Below are positions 23,518-32,085 of a DNA stretch of 64,000 nt, in pieces. The stretch covers positions 62,001 to 126,000 of the forward strand of contig CAZXFI010000001.1 of the NCBI GenBank assembly GCA_964640225.1. The letters are read 5' to 3'. How positions within the stretch are numbered: position 1 is the first letter of the stretch; each line of letters starts with the position of its first letter. Source of the stretch: JAGLWW01 sp964640225. Its GTDB lineage: Archaea; Aenigmatarchaeota; Aenigmatarchaeia; PWEA01; JAGHBM01. Below the pieces are notes generated by a model. It did no database searches. It had not been told where the DNA came from and worked only from the letters and a program-made list of their open reading frames with translations. The position numbers and the translations under genes are program-made.

Positions 23518-24774
23518 CTATTCATACCTCAAAGCCTCCGTGGGTTGCATTCGCGAGGCCATTCTTGCCGGAATCAGGCCTGATACCACCCCCATGGCCG
23601 TGGAGAAACCCAGGGCAAATGCTATTAGTTCCGGCCTGATTGTGGCTATAGAGCTGACTCTGCCCATGGCCAGGCTGAACCCCATTTCCGACATGATTCC
23701 TATAAGGATGAAAGAAAGGAAAATACCCACAAGCCCTCCCGCGAACCCTATTATCGCGGATTCTGTCAGGAAGAGTTTCATTATTTCAAAATTCGTGGTC
23801 CCGAGGGCCTTCAGAATTCCTATCTGCTTTGTCCTCTCCATGACCGACATGAACATCGTGTTGGCTATTCCTATTGCGCCAACCAGAAGTGATACCGCGG
23901 CGATGCCCGCAAGAAACATGCTGAGAGTTGAGGAAACCTCCGAGATCGTCTCTATCATTGACTGGGAAGAGCTGACCGTGAAATCCTTTGTTTTTTCCGT
24001 GACGTGCCTTGAAAGCATAAGTTTTTGTTCAATCTCCTCTATCACCTCCTCAACCAGCTCCTCGTTCGAGACCTTGACCTCCACTGACGTGTAATGGTTC
24101 GCGTCTATGTCCTCAAAAATATTTACTGCAGAATCGTACGGCACGAACACGGACCTGTCGTTTCCCCCGCCAAAGCCCCCTGACTCTTCCAGTATGCCTA
24201 TTATCTTGAAAGAAACTCCCTCTATGCTTATCTGGGAATTGAGCGAAAGCGGCTCCTTGAACATTTCCCCGGCCACTCCGCTTCCGAGAATGACCACGTT
24301 CCCGTCGTTCTGCGTGAAATACCTTCCGGACGCCAGCTCGGATGTTGTTATTTCCTTCCAGGCTATGGGGTCCACCCCCTCCACCGTCAGGGAAACGCTC
24401 TCCGACAAATATGAAATTTCAGCCCTGTCCGACGCCACTCCGTTGACGTACTGCACTCCCGGAACAGATTTTATTATCTGTATGTCCCTGTTGGTTATGT
24501 TTTCCTGGGAACTGGAATCTTCACCGGGTCCCCCTCCAGGCCCTCCGCCGAAGCCCCTCATGGAGGCCCTGCTGAACCCGGGACTGACCCTGATTATGTC
24601 CGCCCCCAGGTTCCCAAGCTGGCTTTCAACGCTCTGCTGCATGCCCTCTCCCAGTGACAGTATAGCAACCACCGCGGCCACGCCTATCACTATTCCCAGT
24701 ATCGTCAGCCAGCTTCTCAGTTTCCTCTGCATGAAGCTTTTCGCGGAAAGCCTCAGGATATAACCAAACCTCAT
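23518..24774 (-). CDS. ABC transporter permease, MacB/FtsX type
   Basis: A 418-residue membrane protein. It has an N-terminal transmembrane helix (about 20-45, WLTILGIVIGVAAVVAIL), a periplasmic-type MacB core domain (about 50-270) and three C-terminal helices (FLAGIAAVSLLVGAIGIANTM onward). The glycine-rich insertion GFGGGPGGGPGEDSSS (about 74-89) sits in the extracytoplasmic domain. Such permeases act by mechanotransmission rather than by moving substrates through the membrane. It forms an operon with the ATPase at 25746 and the membrane-anchored protein at 24781; gaps are a few bases. The substrate is unknown. Confidence 0.9.
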   Translation of the reverse strand: MRFGYILRLSAKSFMQRKLRSWLTILGIVIGVAAVVAILSLGEGMQQSVESQLGNLGADIIRVSPGFSRASMRGFGGGPGGGPGEDSSSQENITNRDIQIIKSVPGVQYVNGVASDRAEISYLSESVSLTVEGVDPIAWKEITTSELASGRYFTQNDGNVVILGSGVAGEMFKEPLSLNSQISIEGVSFKIIGILEESGGFGGGNDRSVFVPYDSAVNIFEDIDANHYTSVEVKVSNEELVEEVIEEIEQKLMLSRHVTEKTKDFTVSSSQSMIETISEVSSTLSMFLAGIAAVSLLVGAIGIANTMFMSVMERTKQIGILKALGTTNFEIMKLFLTESAIIGFAGGLVGIFLSFILIGIMSEMGFSLAMGRVSSIATIRPELIAFALGFSTAMGVVSGLIPARMASRMQPTEALRYE

Positions 24775-24780
24775 GTTTCA

Positions 24781-25749
24781 TCACTTGGGCTTCTTCTTTT
24801 TGTGCCAAATCCTGAACAATACCGCTATCGCGATTATTCCTGCAACGCCGGTTCCTATGTACAGGAATCCGTTTCCTCCCGTCCCGGAACTTTCTCCCGA
24901 CATTCTGGTAACGGCCCCGGTTACCCCCGTCCCGGCCAGCTCCACCCTGACTTCTTTCTGGGTTGTTCTTCTTATGCCAAGTTCGTCCGTGTAGGACAGC
25001 TCCACCAGAACGTTTCTGGGTCCGGTTTCCCTGATAGTTTCCCTGGTAACGTTTTCCTGAACGAAGTCTCTTTGCCTGAAGGGAATGTCTGTCACGTTTA
25101 GCGCGCCTGAATTTACCTGGAAGCTTGCCAGAGTATAATCCCCCGCGTCCAGGTTACCGATGACGTTGGCGGAAGCCCCGGTTATTCTGTAGCTTTCCTG
25201 TTCCGGAATTCTTATAATAAGGGAATAAGCCGTGTTTTTTCCCGTGTTGACTATGGCAAAAGTAACGGAATCTTCCGAGGAATCCTGCATAACCACCTCA
25301 AATTCCGTCTTGGGGTCCGAAATCTCTATATCAAATTTTTTTGAATAGGTGACCCCGCCGGAGCCGTACCTGTAGCTTACGCCGATTTTATTCTCCCCGT
25401 CTATTGCATCCTTGTCAACCCTTGCCTTGTACTTTATCAGAAAAGCCCTCTCGCCATTTTGCAGGCTTTCCACGGTTCCCAGTTCCCTTGCTGCGCTGAC
25501 TCCGGAATCCAGGGAAAACGGGTATTCCGGCGCCAGCTCCAAAACCACGTTTTCCGCTTTCTTGTTTCCCTGATTCTCCACCTTGAAAAGCAAATCAACG
25601 TACCCTCCCGGCTCGGCCGGGTAGGGATCCTGGTTTACCAGCGAAATGTCCAGAGAAACCCCCTCAACTACGCTGTACGTTGAGTTCGTGGCCGCGCCTG
25701 CCAGCGGACTCAGGAAAACCAGAAAAAACAGTGCCAAAAATCTCTTCAA
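24781..25749 (-). CDS. exported NEW3/S-layer-like domain protein, ABC-associated
   Basis: A 322-residue exported protein with a signal peptide (residues 1-20, LFFLVFLSPLAGAA) and a C-terminal anchor (about 295-316) followed by a KKKKPK cytoplasmic tail. The body has two repeated beta-sandwich domains of the COG1361 / NPCBM-associated type (GYVDLLFKVENQGNKKAENVVLELAP and a second NTGKNTAYSLIIRI block). It lies between the permease and the ATPase, overlapping the ATPase stop by 4 bases, so it is likely a subunit or an extracytoplasmic partner of this ABC system. The pairing with MacB-like permeases is common in archaea. Confidence 0.8.
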   Translation of the reverse strand: MKRFLALFFLVFLSPLAGAATNSTYSVVEGVSLDISLVNQDPYPAEPGGYVDLLFKVENQGNKKAENVVLELAPEYPFSLDSGVSAARELGTVESLQNGERAFLIKYKARVDKDAIDGENKIGVSYRYGSGGVTYSKKFDIEISDPKTEFEVVMQDSSEDSVTFAIVNTGKNTAYSLIIRIPEQESYRITGASANVIGNLDAGDYTLASFQVNSGALNVTDIPFRQRDFVQENVTRETIRETGPRNVLVELSYTDELGIRRTTQKEVRVELAGTGVTGAVTRMSGESSGTGGNGFLYIGTGVAGIIAIAVLFRIWHKKKKPK

Positions 25750-26438
25750 TTCATTTCACCTCCTTTTATTATCCGCCCGTCTCTCAGATTAACAATTCTC
25801 CGGGCGTACTTTGCCACATCTTCCTCATGAGTGACCATTACAATCGTTTCGCCTTCTTTGTGAAGTTTTTCAAAAAAATCCATGATTTCTCCGGCCGTCT
25901 TCGTGTCCACGTTCCCTGTGGGCTCGTCCGCCAGGATTATTGACGGGTTCGTGGAAAGAGCTCTGGCTATCGCTACCCTCTGTATCTCGCCGCCGGACAG
26001 CTGGGAAGGCAGGTGCTCGTGCCTGTTTTCCAGGCCCACCATTTTCAGCAACCCTGACACCCTGTTCCTTACCTCTTTCTCGCTGTAGTTGTGTATTCTC
26101 ATGGGCAAGGACACGTTCTCCGTGACCGTAAGGGAGGGGTACAGGTTGAAAAACTGGAATATGAATCCAATCTTACTTCCTCTTATTCTCGCCAATCCGC
26201 TCTCTCTCAGCTCTGAAATGTCATGCCCCTCCAGAAACACGGTGCCGCTGGTGGGAACGTTCAGGCATCCTATCATGTCCATGAGTGTGGATTTCCCGGA
26301 CCCGCTGGGGCCCATTATGGAAACGAATTCCCCTCTCCTAACTTTCATGCTCACTCCTCTGAGTGCATGGACTTCCACTTCTCCCATACGGTAAATCTTG
26401 CTCACGTTTTTTAATTCTATTATCGTTCTGGATTTCAT
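25746..26438 (-). CDS. ABC transporter ATPase, LolD/MacB type
   Basis: A 230-residue ATPase. Walker A is MGPSGSGKSTL (42-52), the signature is QLSGGEIQRVAIARAL (about 142-157) and the Walker B is SIILADEPTGNVD (about 163-175), followed by the His switch VTHEE. This is the classic LolD/FtsE/MacB class that energises mechanotransmitting permeases. First gene of the operon 26438-23518. Transcription likely starts from a TATA at 26464-26476 (read on the minus strand), so the mRNA has little or no leader. It is divergent from a membrane winged-helix regulator, with repeated TGAAACG sites between them. Confidence 0.93.
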   Translation of the reverse strand: MKSRTIIELKNVSKIYRMGEVEVHALRGVSMKVRRGEFVSIMGPSGSGKSTLMDMIGCLNVPTSGTVFLEGHDISELRESGLARIRGSKIGFIFQFFNLYPSLTVTENVSLPMRIHNYSEKEVRNRVSGLLKMVGLENRHEHLPSQLSGGEIQRVAIARALSTNPSIILADEPTGNVDTKTAGEIMDFFEKLHKEGETIVMVTHEEDVAKYARRIVNLRDGRIIKGGEMN

Positions 26439-26459
26439 TTCTTCATCTCCTGTGTAAGA

Positions 26460-26550
26460 TTTTGCTTTTATATACCTGAAAAGGTAGATTAAGTTATAGT
26501 GAAACGGATTGAAACGGTATATAAGACCCTGAAGAAATCAAGTGAAACGT
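26460..26550. promoter_or_regulatory. divergent promoter region with TGAAACG repeats
   Basis: The 120-base gap between the ABC operon and the regulator at 26559 has a TATA for each side: CTTTTATATACC (26464-26475) for the minus strand and GTATATAAGAC (26517-26527) for the plus strand. Three direct TGAAACG copies lie at 26500-26506, 26510-26516 and 26543-26549. The first two are 10 bases apart, one helical turn, and abut the plus TATA; the third lies downstream of it. This looks like an operator for the neighbouring winged-helix protein. Confidence 0.5.
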
Positions 26551-26558
26551 GATGCTTT

Positions 26559-27083
26559 ATGAAAAAGAGGTACGTAACAGTAATGATTCTGTGTTTTGTT
26601 TTCGGGGGATATTTCCTGTTCTCTTCCCTGTACCAGATGCGCATCTTTTCTCTGGGGGAGGGAAGCGGCATTTTTCCTGAACCTCCCAATTTTTCCGATG
26701 ACTTGAACGACAGCTTTAACAGAAGTAGAATAAGCAGGGGTTTCCAGCAAAACCCGTTTACGGCTTCAATACCGTTCCAGTTTGCGGGAGGCCTGGTGCT
26801 GATTATGGCCGGAATAACCGTATGGTATCTTACAAATGAAAAAGAACTGAAAAACGTAAAGGAAGGTGTGACCAATTCGCTCCTGCTTCCCGAGGAAAAG
26901 GTCATACTGGAGGAACTGAAGAAACACGCAGGCCAGCTCACACAGAAGAAGCTGGCGAGGGAAACCGGTCTGACCAGGGTGAAGATACACAGGGTCTTGA
27001 ACAAGCTTGAGGAAAAGGGGCTGGTAAAAAGACACCCCTACGGCTCTACCAAGATGGTGGTTATAAAAAAGGATAGAATGTGA
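26559..27083 (+). CDS. membrane-anchored winged-helix regulator
   Basis: A 174-residue protein. Residues 5-26 form a first transmembrane helix, about 30-60 lie outside, about 70-90 form a second helix (FAGGLVLIMAGITVWYL), and residues about 105-170 form a cytoplasmic winged helix (LPEEKVILEELKKHAGQLTQ, LARETGLTRVKIHRVLNKL, then GLVKRHPYGS). This arrangement belongs to the archaeal membrane-associated MarR/TrmB-like regulators (COG2512 type). It is divergent from the MacB-like operon and probably controls it and itself through the TGAAACG repeats. The external segment could sense the transporter or an envelope signal; that is inference. Confidence 0.75.
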   Translation: MKKRYVTVMILCFVFGGYFLFSSLYQMRIFSLGEGSGIFPEPPNFSDDLNDSFNRSRISRGFQQNPFTASIPFQFAGGLVLIMAGITVWYLTNEKELKNVKEGVTNSLLLPEEKVILEELKKHAGQLTQKKLARETGLTRVKIHRVLNKLEEKGLVKRHPYGSTKMVVIKKDRM

Positions 27084-27104
27084 TAATTTCCTGTTCTCTG
27101 AAAA

Positions 27105-27299
27105 TCAGTCCATAAATTCCTTGCCCAGTATGTTTTCCCTGTAATCCCTGATTGCAAAGGGTTCCACTGAAATGCTTTCCTGCATGTAGTATATGTTCAC
27201 CAGGGCATTGCTTTTTAATTTCTTTTCTTCGGGCGGTATGCTCATGGACCGGATTTTTTCCAAATCTCTGTTGAGTATCTCTTCCGGATATAATTCCAT
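27105..27299 (-). CDS. small acidic protein of unknown function
   Basis: A 64-residue protein (MELYPEEILNRDLEKIRSM...), helical and acidic. No domain is recognised. A TTTAAATC TATA element lies about 35 bases upstream on the minus strand (27330-27340), with AAAGGGAAT before the ATG. It runs toward the regulator gene at 26559, 21 bases away. The codon use is like that of the neighbours, supporting a real gene. Confidence 0.5.
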   Translation of the reverse strand: MELYPEEILNRDLEKIRSMSIPPEEKKLKSNALVNIYYMQESISVEPFAIRDYRENILGKEFMD

Positions 27300-27506
27300 T
27301 GTATTCCCTTTAGTAGTTGGGAAGAAAAAGATTTAAACCCGTTCTGTATCAAAAGGGGTTATTTCTGGCTCCGTTAAAACTCGCTCCCGGAGCCTTATGG
27401 AGCCACTTGAATCCAGTCTGTCTGAAATATATCTTGCCGGAGAGATATCTTTATATCCCGAATTCTGCGATAGAGAATCGTCAAACTGGAACGGAGGTGG
27501 GGTGGG

Positions 27507-27554
27507 ATGGCAATCAAGAAAAAGAAGAAGGTAAACAAAGAGATGGAAGAATAG
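27507..27554 (+). CDS. 15-codon micro-ORF, very basic
   Basis: A short frame (MAIKKKKKVNKEMEE) with a convincing transcription and translation setting. A TATA-like TTTATATCC lies at 27449-27457, the ribosome site GGAGGTG at 27492-27500, and a long T-rich run follows the stop (27574-27597), which would terminate transcription. No family can be assigned at this length. The RNA between about 27480 and 27597 could instead be a small RNA, with this frame being incidental. Confidence 0.3.
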   Translation: MAIKKKKKVNKEMEE

Positions 27555-27595
27555 ACGGCAGATACTTTAGGCTTATTTTTTTCTTTTTTTTTATT

Positions 27596-27799
27596 TTAAC
27601 ATTTCATTTCCTTTACACGGCTTCTGATCCTGTCCATTCCAACGTAAACCCTGTCGGGAGCGTCGCAAAGCACCGGCTCTTCTCCGGACTCCCCGCCGTA
27701 ATGGCAAGGCGCGTACCTGTTTATCTCCCTTAAAAGTCCCTTCATCTCCGGATTCATTTCCCCGAACAAAGTGAGCGCAGGGCCGGTTTTCCTGCCCAT
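27596..27799 (-). CDS. small protein of unknown function
   Basis: A 67-residue protein (MGRKTGPALTLFGEMNPEM...), with cysteines at CHYGG, LCDAP and the C-terminal KC. It has no membrane segment and no recognised domain. A TTTAAATTT element about 20-30 bases upstream (27821-27831) suggests a leaderless start. It shares the minus strand with the gene at 27838, 38 bases upstream, and ends at the T-rich run near 27575-27597. Confidence 0.45.
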   Translation of the reverse strand: MGRKTGPALTLFGEMNPEMKGLLREINRYAPCHYGGESGEEPVLCDAPDRVYVGMDRIRSRVKEMKC

Positions 27800-27837
27800 G
27801 AAAAATATTGGGTGAGGGAAAATTTAAATTTTTGGAT

Positions 27838-28044
27838 TTAGCCGATGTAGCTGACGTCCCTGCGGGGAACCTTTTTCTTCTGTTTCTCCACGGCTTTCTG
27901 GAGCTTTTCTATGAGGGATTCCACCTGGGGCAGCCGCATGTGTATCTTGGTGAGCTTCTCCTTTCCCTTAGGGGTGGAGCCCAGAAGCTCTATGTAGAAC
28001 ATGTCCCTTTTCCATTTTATTGAAAATCCCTTTACAAGAACCAT
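27838..28044 (-). CDS. small basic protein of unknown function
   Basis: A 68-residue protein (MVLVKGFSIKWKRDMFYIELLG...). The first half suggests a beta hairpin, and the second a Lys-rich helix (QVESLIEKLQKAVEKQKKK). No domain is recognised. An ATTTAAAT TATA element lies about 25 bases upstream on the minus strand (28066-28074), so the ATG is well placed. A nucleic-acid-binding role is possible from the charge but not shown. Confidence 0.5.
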   Translation of the reverse strand: MVLVKGFSIKWKRDMFYIELLGSTPKGKEKLTKIHMRLPQVESLIEKLQKAVEKQKKKVPRRDVSYIG

Positions 28045-28165
28045 GGGTTATTATTCGGGGAAGAATTATTTAAATGCCTCCCGCAAAACCTGTTCGGGAA
28101 AGAAAGTTAGGGAAAAACCGAACAAAATAAGCAGTTTTTTATTTGTCCCTGTCCTAAAAATTAGC

Positions 28166-30274
28166 ATGATAAGCGTTGCAAAAATCATAGGCGTTTTGTC
28201 CGTGGCTTTGGTGATTTTACTGGGTTTTGTTTATTTTTCCCCGGAATCCGTAACCTACGAGGAAGAGGAGGAATACAAGACTTTCTCTTCATGCGAGCAG
28301 ATGGAATCTTTCATCAACGAGACCTCAGACTATTATAATTTTTACGGCCTGGATACGGGAATTATGAGAACGGCAGAAGCCCTGGAGTCCGCGCCGCAGG
28401 CTATGGGTGAGATGGCAGGCAAGGGAGCCGACGAATCCTACGGCACGCCGGAGTACTCCGAGACCAACGTGCAGGTTGAGGGGGTTGACGAGGCCGACAT
28501 AGTAAAAACCGACGGCAACTACATCTATGTTCTGTCCCAGAATAAAGTTTCAATAATAGACGCTTATCCCGCAGAAGACGCGGAAATAGTGTCAACCATA
28601 GAGTTTGAAAGCGCCCCGCAGGAGCTTTTCATAAACGGGGACAGGCTCATAGTTTTCGGCCAGTCTTCCCGTTATTACGATTACTACCCGGAGCCTGTGA
28701 AAGGCTTGGCCGTGGACATGGAAATTGGGGAAGAACCCGTGACCAGAGGCTACAGGCACGTGCCCCATGCCTTCATGATGGTCTACGACGTGGAGGCCAG
28801 GGAAGACCCGGAGCTGGAGAAGAACGTCACGCTGGAAGGATACTACTACGACTCAAGGATGATAGGAGACTACGTCTACATGATAGCAAGCAAGGACGCG
28901 AACAGGAACGACCCGGCGATACCCGTGATATACGAGGACGGGGAATCTAGGTCAGCGTGCAGCTGCGGGGACGTGGGATATTTTGGGATAAAAGACAGCT
29001 CCTACAGGTTCACCACTATTCTCTCCCTTAACACACAGAGCGGGGAAATAAGCAGCGACGTTTACCTGATGGGATACGCCCAGAACCTTTACGTTTCGCG
29101 GGACAACATTTACATAACCTCCATGAAGAGAATGAGCTACACTAAGTACAGGGAAATGATGATAGAGCAGGTCATAAAATCCTTCGTGCCCCTGGACGTG
29201 GCCCTGAAACTGGACGAGGTCATGAACTCCGACATGAAGGATTACGAGAAGTGGCAGGAAGTGGAGGAAATCATGCAGGATTATTTCAACAGGCTTACCC
29301 CCGAAGAAAAGGAAATGCTGATGACCGAGGGGGAGGAAAAGATGGAGGAGTTTGAAAGGAAGATGGCAAAGGAAATGGAAAAAACAGTCATACACAAAAT
29401 CGGAATAAAGGAATCAGAAATATCGTACAGGGGCAAGGGCGAGGTTCCCGGCTACGCGCTCAACCAGTTTTCCATGGACGAGCACGACGGCTACTTCAGG
29501 ATAGCCACCACCACCGGAAGCTGGAGGTCCGAGAATTACAACCACCTTTACGTCCTGGATTCTGACCTGGAGATATCCGGGAAGCTGGAGGATTTGGCCG
29601 AAGGGGAAAGGATAAAGTCCGCCAGGTTCATAGGCGACCGCTGCTACCTGGTGACTTTCGTGCAGATAGACCCGCTGTTCGTGATAGACCTCTCGGACCC
29701 TGAGGACCCGGAAGTCCTGGGCGAGCTCAAGGTAAGCGGCTACTCAAGCTACCTTCACCCCTACGACGAGGACCACCTGATAGGCATAGGAAAAGAGACC
29801 GAGGAAGGCAAGTGGGGCCCCATAGAGACCGGGGTCAAGCTCGCGCTTTTTGACGTAAGCGATGTCTCCGAGCCCGAGGAGGTTTCCAAGTACGTGATAG
29901 GAGGAGGCTGGGCCTACACTCCCGTTATGGACGACCACAAGGCCTTCCTGTTTGACAGGGACAGGAACCTGCTCGTAATACCGGCGCAGATAAGCGGAAG
30001 AACCCTGGGATTTTACACGACCTGGCAGGGGGCGTACGTGTTTGACCTAACGCTTGAGGAAGGCTTTGAGCTCAGGGGAACCGTGAGCCACGAGGAAACC
30101 AAAGAGGAAAGCGAGGAAGAGGAGGATTACTATTACAAGTACAGGACCGGATGGGAAAACTACGTGAAAAGGAGCTTTTACATAGACGACGTGCTCTACA
30201 CCGTGTCGCAGAGGCTTGTGAAGATGAACGAGCTGGATGACCTGGAGGAAGTTGGGGAAGTCAGCCTAGCATAA
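28166..30274 (+). CDS. membrane-anchored beta-propeller domain protein
   Basis: About 702 residues from the ATG at 28166 (MISVAKIIGVLSVALV); the in-frame ATG at 28025 overlaps another gene and lacks a sensible N-terminus. Residues 5-26 are a signal anchor. The exported part begins with an acidic segment (EEEEEYK), then YSETNVQVEGVDEADIVKTDG, the hallmark of archaeal secreted proteins with a C-terminal beta-propeller (COG4880 type). Repeated blades such as NYIYVLSQNKVSIID and DNIYITS follow. A helical insert at about 325-410 is rich in Glu, Lys and Met. Function unknown; such proteins are thought to act on the cell surface. Confidence 0.82.
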   Translation: MISVAKIIGVLSVALVILLGFVYFSPESVTYEEEEEYKTFSSCEQMESFINETSDYYNFYGLDTGIMRTAEALESAPQAMGEMAGKGADESYGTPEYSETNVQVEGVDEADIVKTDGNYIYVLSQNKVSIIDAYPAEDAEIVSTIEFESAPQELFINGDRLIVFGQSSRYYDYYPEPVKGLAVDMEIGEEPVTRGYRHVPHAFMMVYDVEAREDPELEKNVTLEGYYYDSRMIGDYVYMIASKDANRNDPAIPVIYEDGESRSACSCGDVGYFGIKDSSYRFTTILSLNTQSGEISSDVYLMGYAQNLYVSRDNIYITSMKRMSYTKYREMMIEQVIKSFVPLDVALKLDEVMNSDMKDYEKWQEVEEIMQDYFNRLTPEEKEMLMTEGEEKMEEFERKMAKEMEKTVIHKIGIKESEISYRGKGEVPGYALNQFSMDEHDGYFRIATTTGSWRSENYNHLYVLDSDLEISGKLEDLAEGERIKSARFIGDRCYLVTFVQIDPLFVIDLSDPEDPEVLGELKVSGYSSYLHPYDEDHLIGIGKETEEGKWGPIETGVKLALFDVSDVSEPEEVSKYVIGGGWAYTPVMDDHKAFLFDRDRNLLVIPAQISGRTLGFYTTWQGAYVFDLTLEEGFELRGTVSHEETKEESEEEEDYYYKYRTGWENYVKRSFYIDDVLYTVSQRLVKMNELDDLEEVGEVSLA

Positions 30275-30391
30275 ATATTTGTAAAACTCGTACTTCCAGT
30301 ACCCCACTTTTTTCAGCACGTCATTAATGGAGGCGCCTTTCTTTATCACGTAGAAGTTTTCATTGTGGAACAATATGAACTCGTTTTTCAT
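30266..30391 (-). CDS. small protein of unknown function
   Basis: A 41-residue frame (MKNEFILFHNENFYVIKKG...) on the minus strand. It overlaps the end of the beta-propeller gene by 9 bases, convergently. A TTTAAATAATTT element on the minus strand lies about 25 bases before the ATG (30408-30420), so transcription would be leaderless. Sequence composition (FYVIKKGASINDVLKKVGYWKY) is compatible with a small folded protein. No family is recognised. Confidence 0.5.
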   Translation of the reverse strand: MKNEFILFHNENFYVIKKGASINDVLKKVGYWKYEFYKYLC

Positions 30392-30449
30392 TACATCTGT
30401 TGGAATGTAAATTATTTAAACCTCCCGGGAAAAGAAATATTGTGGGGTT

Positions 30450-31430
30450 ATGTACGAAAAAAAGCAGCCCATATCCTCCCTCAACGAGGGGGACAGGGTG
30501 GAAGACATATTCGTGGTCAAGATAAAAAAAGGTATGATGCCCTATAGGAACAAGGAGGGCTCCTACTTCAGGCTTCTTCTTTCAGACAAATCGGGAAAAA
30601 CACTGGAATACAACTACTGGGGTTCCGAGGACACGGCGGCGGTAAAGAAAATCTACGACTCCGTAAAGCCGGACTCCGTGATACTGGTAAAGGGTGTCGT
30701 TTCAAGCTTCGGGGGAAAGCTCCAGCTCACATCAAACGAGCCCTCCGAACTAACAGTGCTTAAACCGGGTGAATACGACGAGAGGGAATTCATAAAGCCC
30801 CCGAAAAGGGACCCGAAAAAAATGTACGAAGAGCTTCTCAGGGAAATAGACTCGGTTAAAAACGCCCAAATAAAAAAGCTCCTGGAAAAGATTTTCAAGA
30901 ACAAGGATACAGGTAAAAAGTTCATGAACTACCCCGGGGGGATAGAGATACACCACAATTGGACAGGCGGACTGCTCCAGCACACCCTTGAAGTTCTGGA
31001 ATACTGCAAGCTCAGCAGGGAGCAGTTCCCGGAGCTTGACATGGATTTGCTGACAGCGGGAGCGCTTCTTCACGACATAGGGAAGCTGGAGGAGCTGGCA
31101 GTAACCTCAAGGATAAAGGGCACCAACAGGGGCCAGCTGGTCGGGCACATAGTTTTGGGGGCCACCTACGTTTCAAACAGGATGGACGAGACAGGGATGG
31201 ATGAAGAGCTCAGGGACAAGATTCTCCACATGATGGTAAGCCACCACGGGAAGCTGGAGTACGGCTCGGCGAAGGAGCCCATGTTCCCGGAGGCCTTGGT
31301 TCTTTACTACGCGGACGAGATGAGCTCAAAGATAGCCGAGATAAGCGATTTCGTGAAGTCCTCCAGGGAGGATACCGAGGACGACTTCATGTACAACAGG
31401 AGAAAAAGAAGGAACATACTGCTGAAGTAG
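30450..31430 (+). CDS. YhaM-like 3'-5' exoribonuclease (OB + HD)
   Basis: A 326-residue protein joining an N-terminal OB-fold nucleic-acid-binding domain (residues about 15-105, VVSSFGGKLQLTSN) to an HD phosphohydrolase domain (about 150-310). The HD motif is visible as GGIEIHHNWTGGLLQHTL, then LLHDIGKLEEL and MMVSHHGKLEYGS, which supply the metal ligands. This is the architecture of YhaM/Cbf1, a 3'-5' exonuclease on RNA and single-stranded DNA. It may contribute RNA turnover alongside the exosome at 5878-8152. The ATG at 30450 follows a TATA-like ATTTAAACC by about 35 bases. Confidence 0.85.
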   Translation: MYEKKQPISSLNEGDRVEDIFVVKIKKGMMPYRNKEGSYFRLLLSDKSGKTLEYNYWGSEDTAAVKKIYDSVKPDSVILVKGVVSSFGGKLQLTSNEPSELTVLKPGEYDEREFIKPPKRDPKKMYEELLREIDSVKNAQIKKLLEKIFKNKDTGKKFMNYPGGIEIHHNWTGGLLQHTLEVLEYCKLSREQFPELDMDLLTAGALLHDIGKLEELAVTSRIKGTNRGQLVGHIVLGATYVSNRMDETGMDEELRDKILHMMVSHHGKLEYGSAKEPMFPEALVLYYADEMSSKIAEISDFVKSSREDTEDDFMYNRRKRRNILLK

Positions 31431-31457
31431 TCTCGGTTTTCTCATAAACATTAACTA

Positions 31458-32054
31458 TTATTTCTTCCTGGCCTTTTTGGACTTGGGTTTTTTCTTTTTC
31501 CCAAGCCTGACCAGCTTCTTAAGCTTTTTCTTTTTCCTTTCCTTTCTTTTTTCCATTCTCATCTCCCTTACGACCCTGCTCCTCTCAAGAAGTATTATGG
31601 TCAGCCTGCTAATCTTGTAGCGGAAAAACAGGTATATTGAAAAATATAGTACAAGGAATCCTGCAAAAGAAAGCGCCATGTAGGAGTAGTTGAATTTCGT
31701 GACGAAGGTGAGAAATATGGCGCCCAGAGAATACACGGTCAGGGCTATGGCAATCGTGTTCCCCTTGTTCTCCAGGTACTCCTCCCTCAGCTCCCTGTAC
31801 TCGTTTACCTGCTCCATTTTTCCCAGTTCCCTTGAGACTTCCTCGTTCGTGTGGAGAGGCTTGCCCCTTTTTACAAAGCCCGTAATGAGTATCTCCGCCA
31901 GAAGTACCACTACCGCGGTCTCTATGAAAGTCCAGCCGTTTGAATTCAGGAAAAGAACCACAAGGAAAACTGCGAGAACCATGTAGAAGACCAGAAAATT
32001 GAATATCTTCCTTTCCCTTGATACAAGCTCCTCTATTCTCCCTATCCCCACCAT
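31458..32054 (-). CDS. four-helix membrane protein with basic tail
   Basis: A 198-residue membrane protein. Two hydrophobic helices lie at about 19-37 and 43-60, a charged loop with NEEVSRELGKMEQVNEY follows, then two more helices at about 102-121 and 124-146. The last 35 residues are extremely Lys/Arg-rich (MEKRKERKKKKLKK, GKKKKPKSKKARKK) and cytoplasmic, perhaps contacting RNA, ribosomes or acidic lipids. No family is recognised. It is followed on the same strand, 31 bases upstream, by another small membrane protein. Confidence 0.65.
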   Translation of the reverse strand: MVGIGRIEELVSRERKIFNFLVFYMVLAVFLVVLFLNSNGWTFIETAVVVLLAEILITGFVKRGKPLHTNEEVSRELGKMEQVNEYRELREEYLENKGNTIAIALTVYSLGAIFLTFVTKFNYSYMALSFAGFLVLYFSIYLFFRYKISRLTIILLERSRVVREMRMEKRKERKKKKLKKLVRLGKKKKPKSKKARKK

Positions 32055-32085
32055 GAATAAAATAGGTTTTTTGGCTTTAAAAGCA

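Noticed and set aside
27317..27733. A 138-codon plus-strand frame overlapping the 27507 micro-ORF and the minus-strand gene at 27596
   Set aside because: Its composition (poly-Phe from the T-run, Pro/Gly in odd places) and overlap with better-supported genes mark it as a chance frame.
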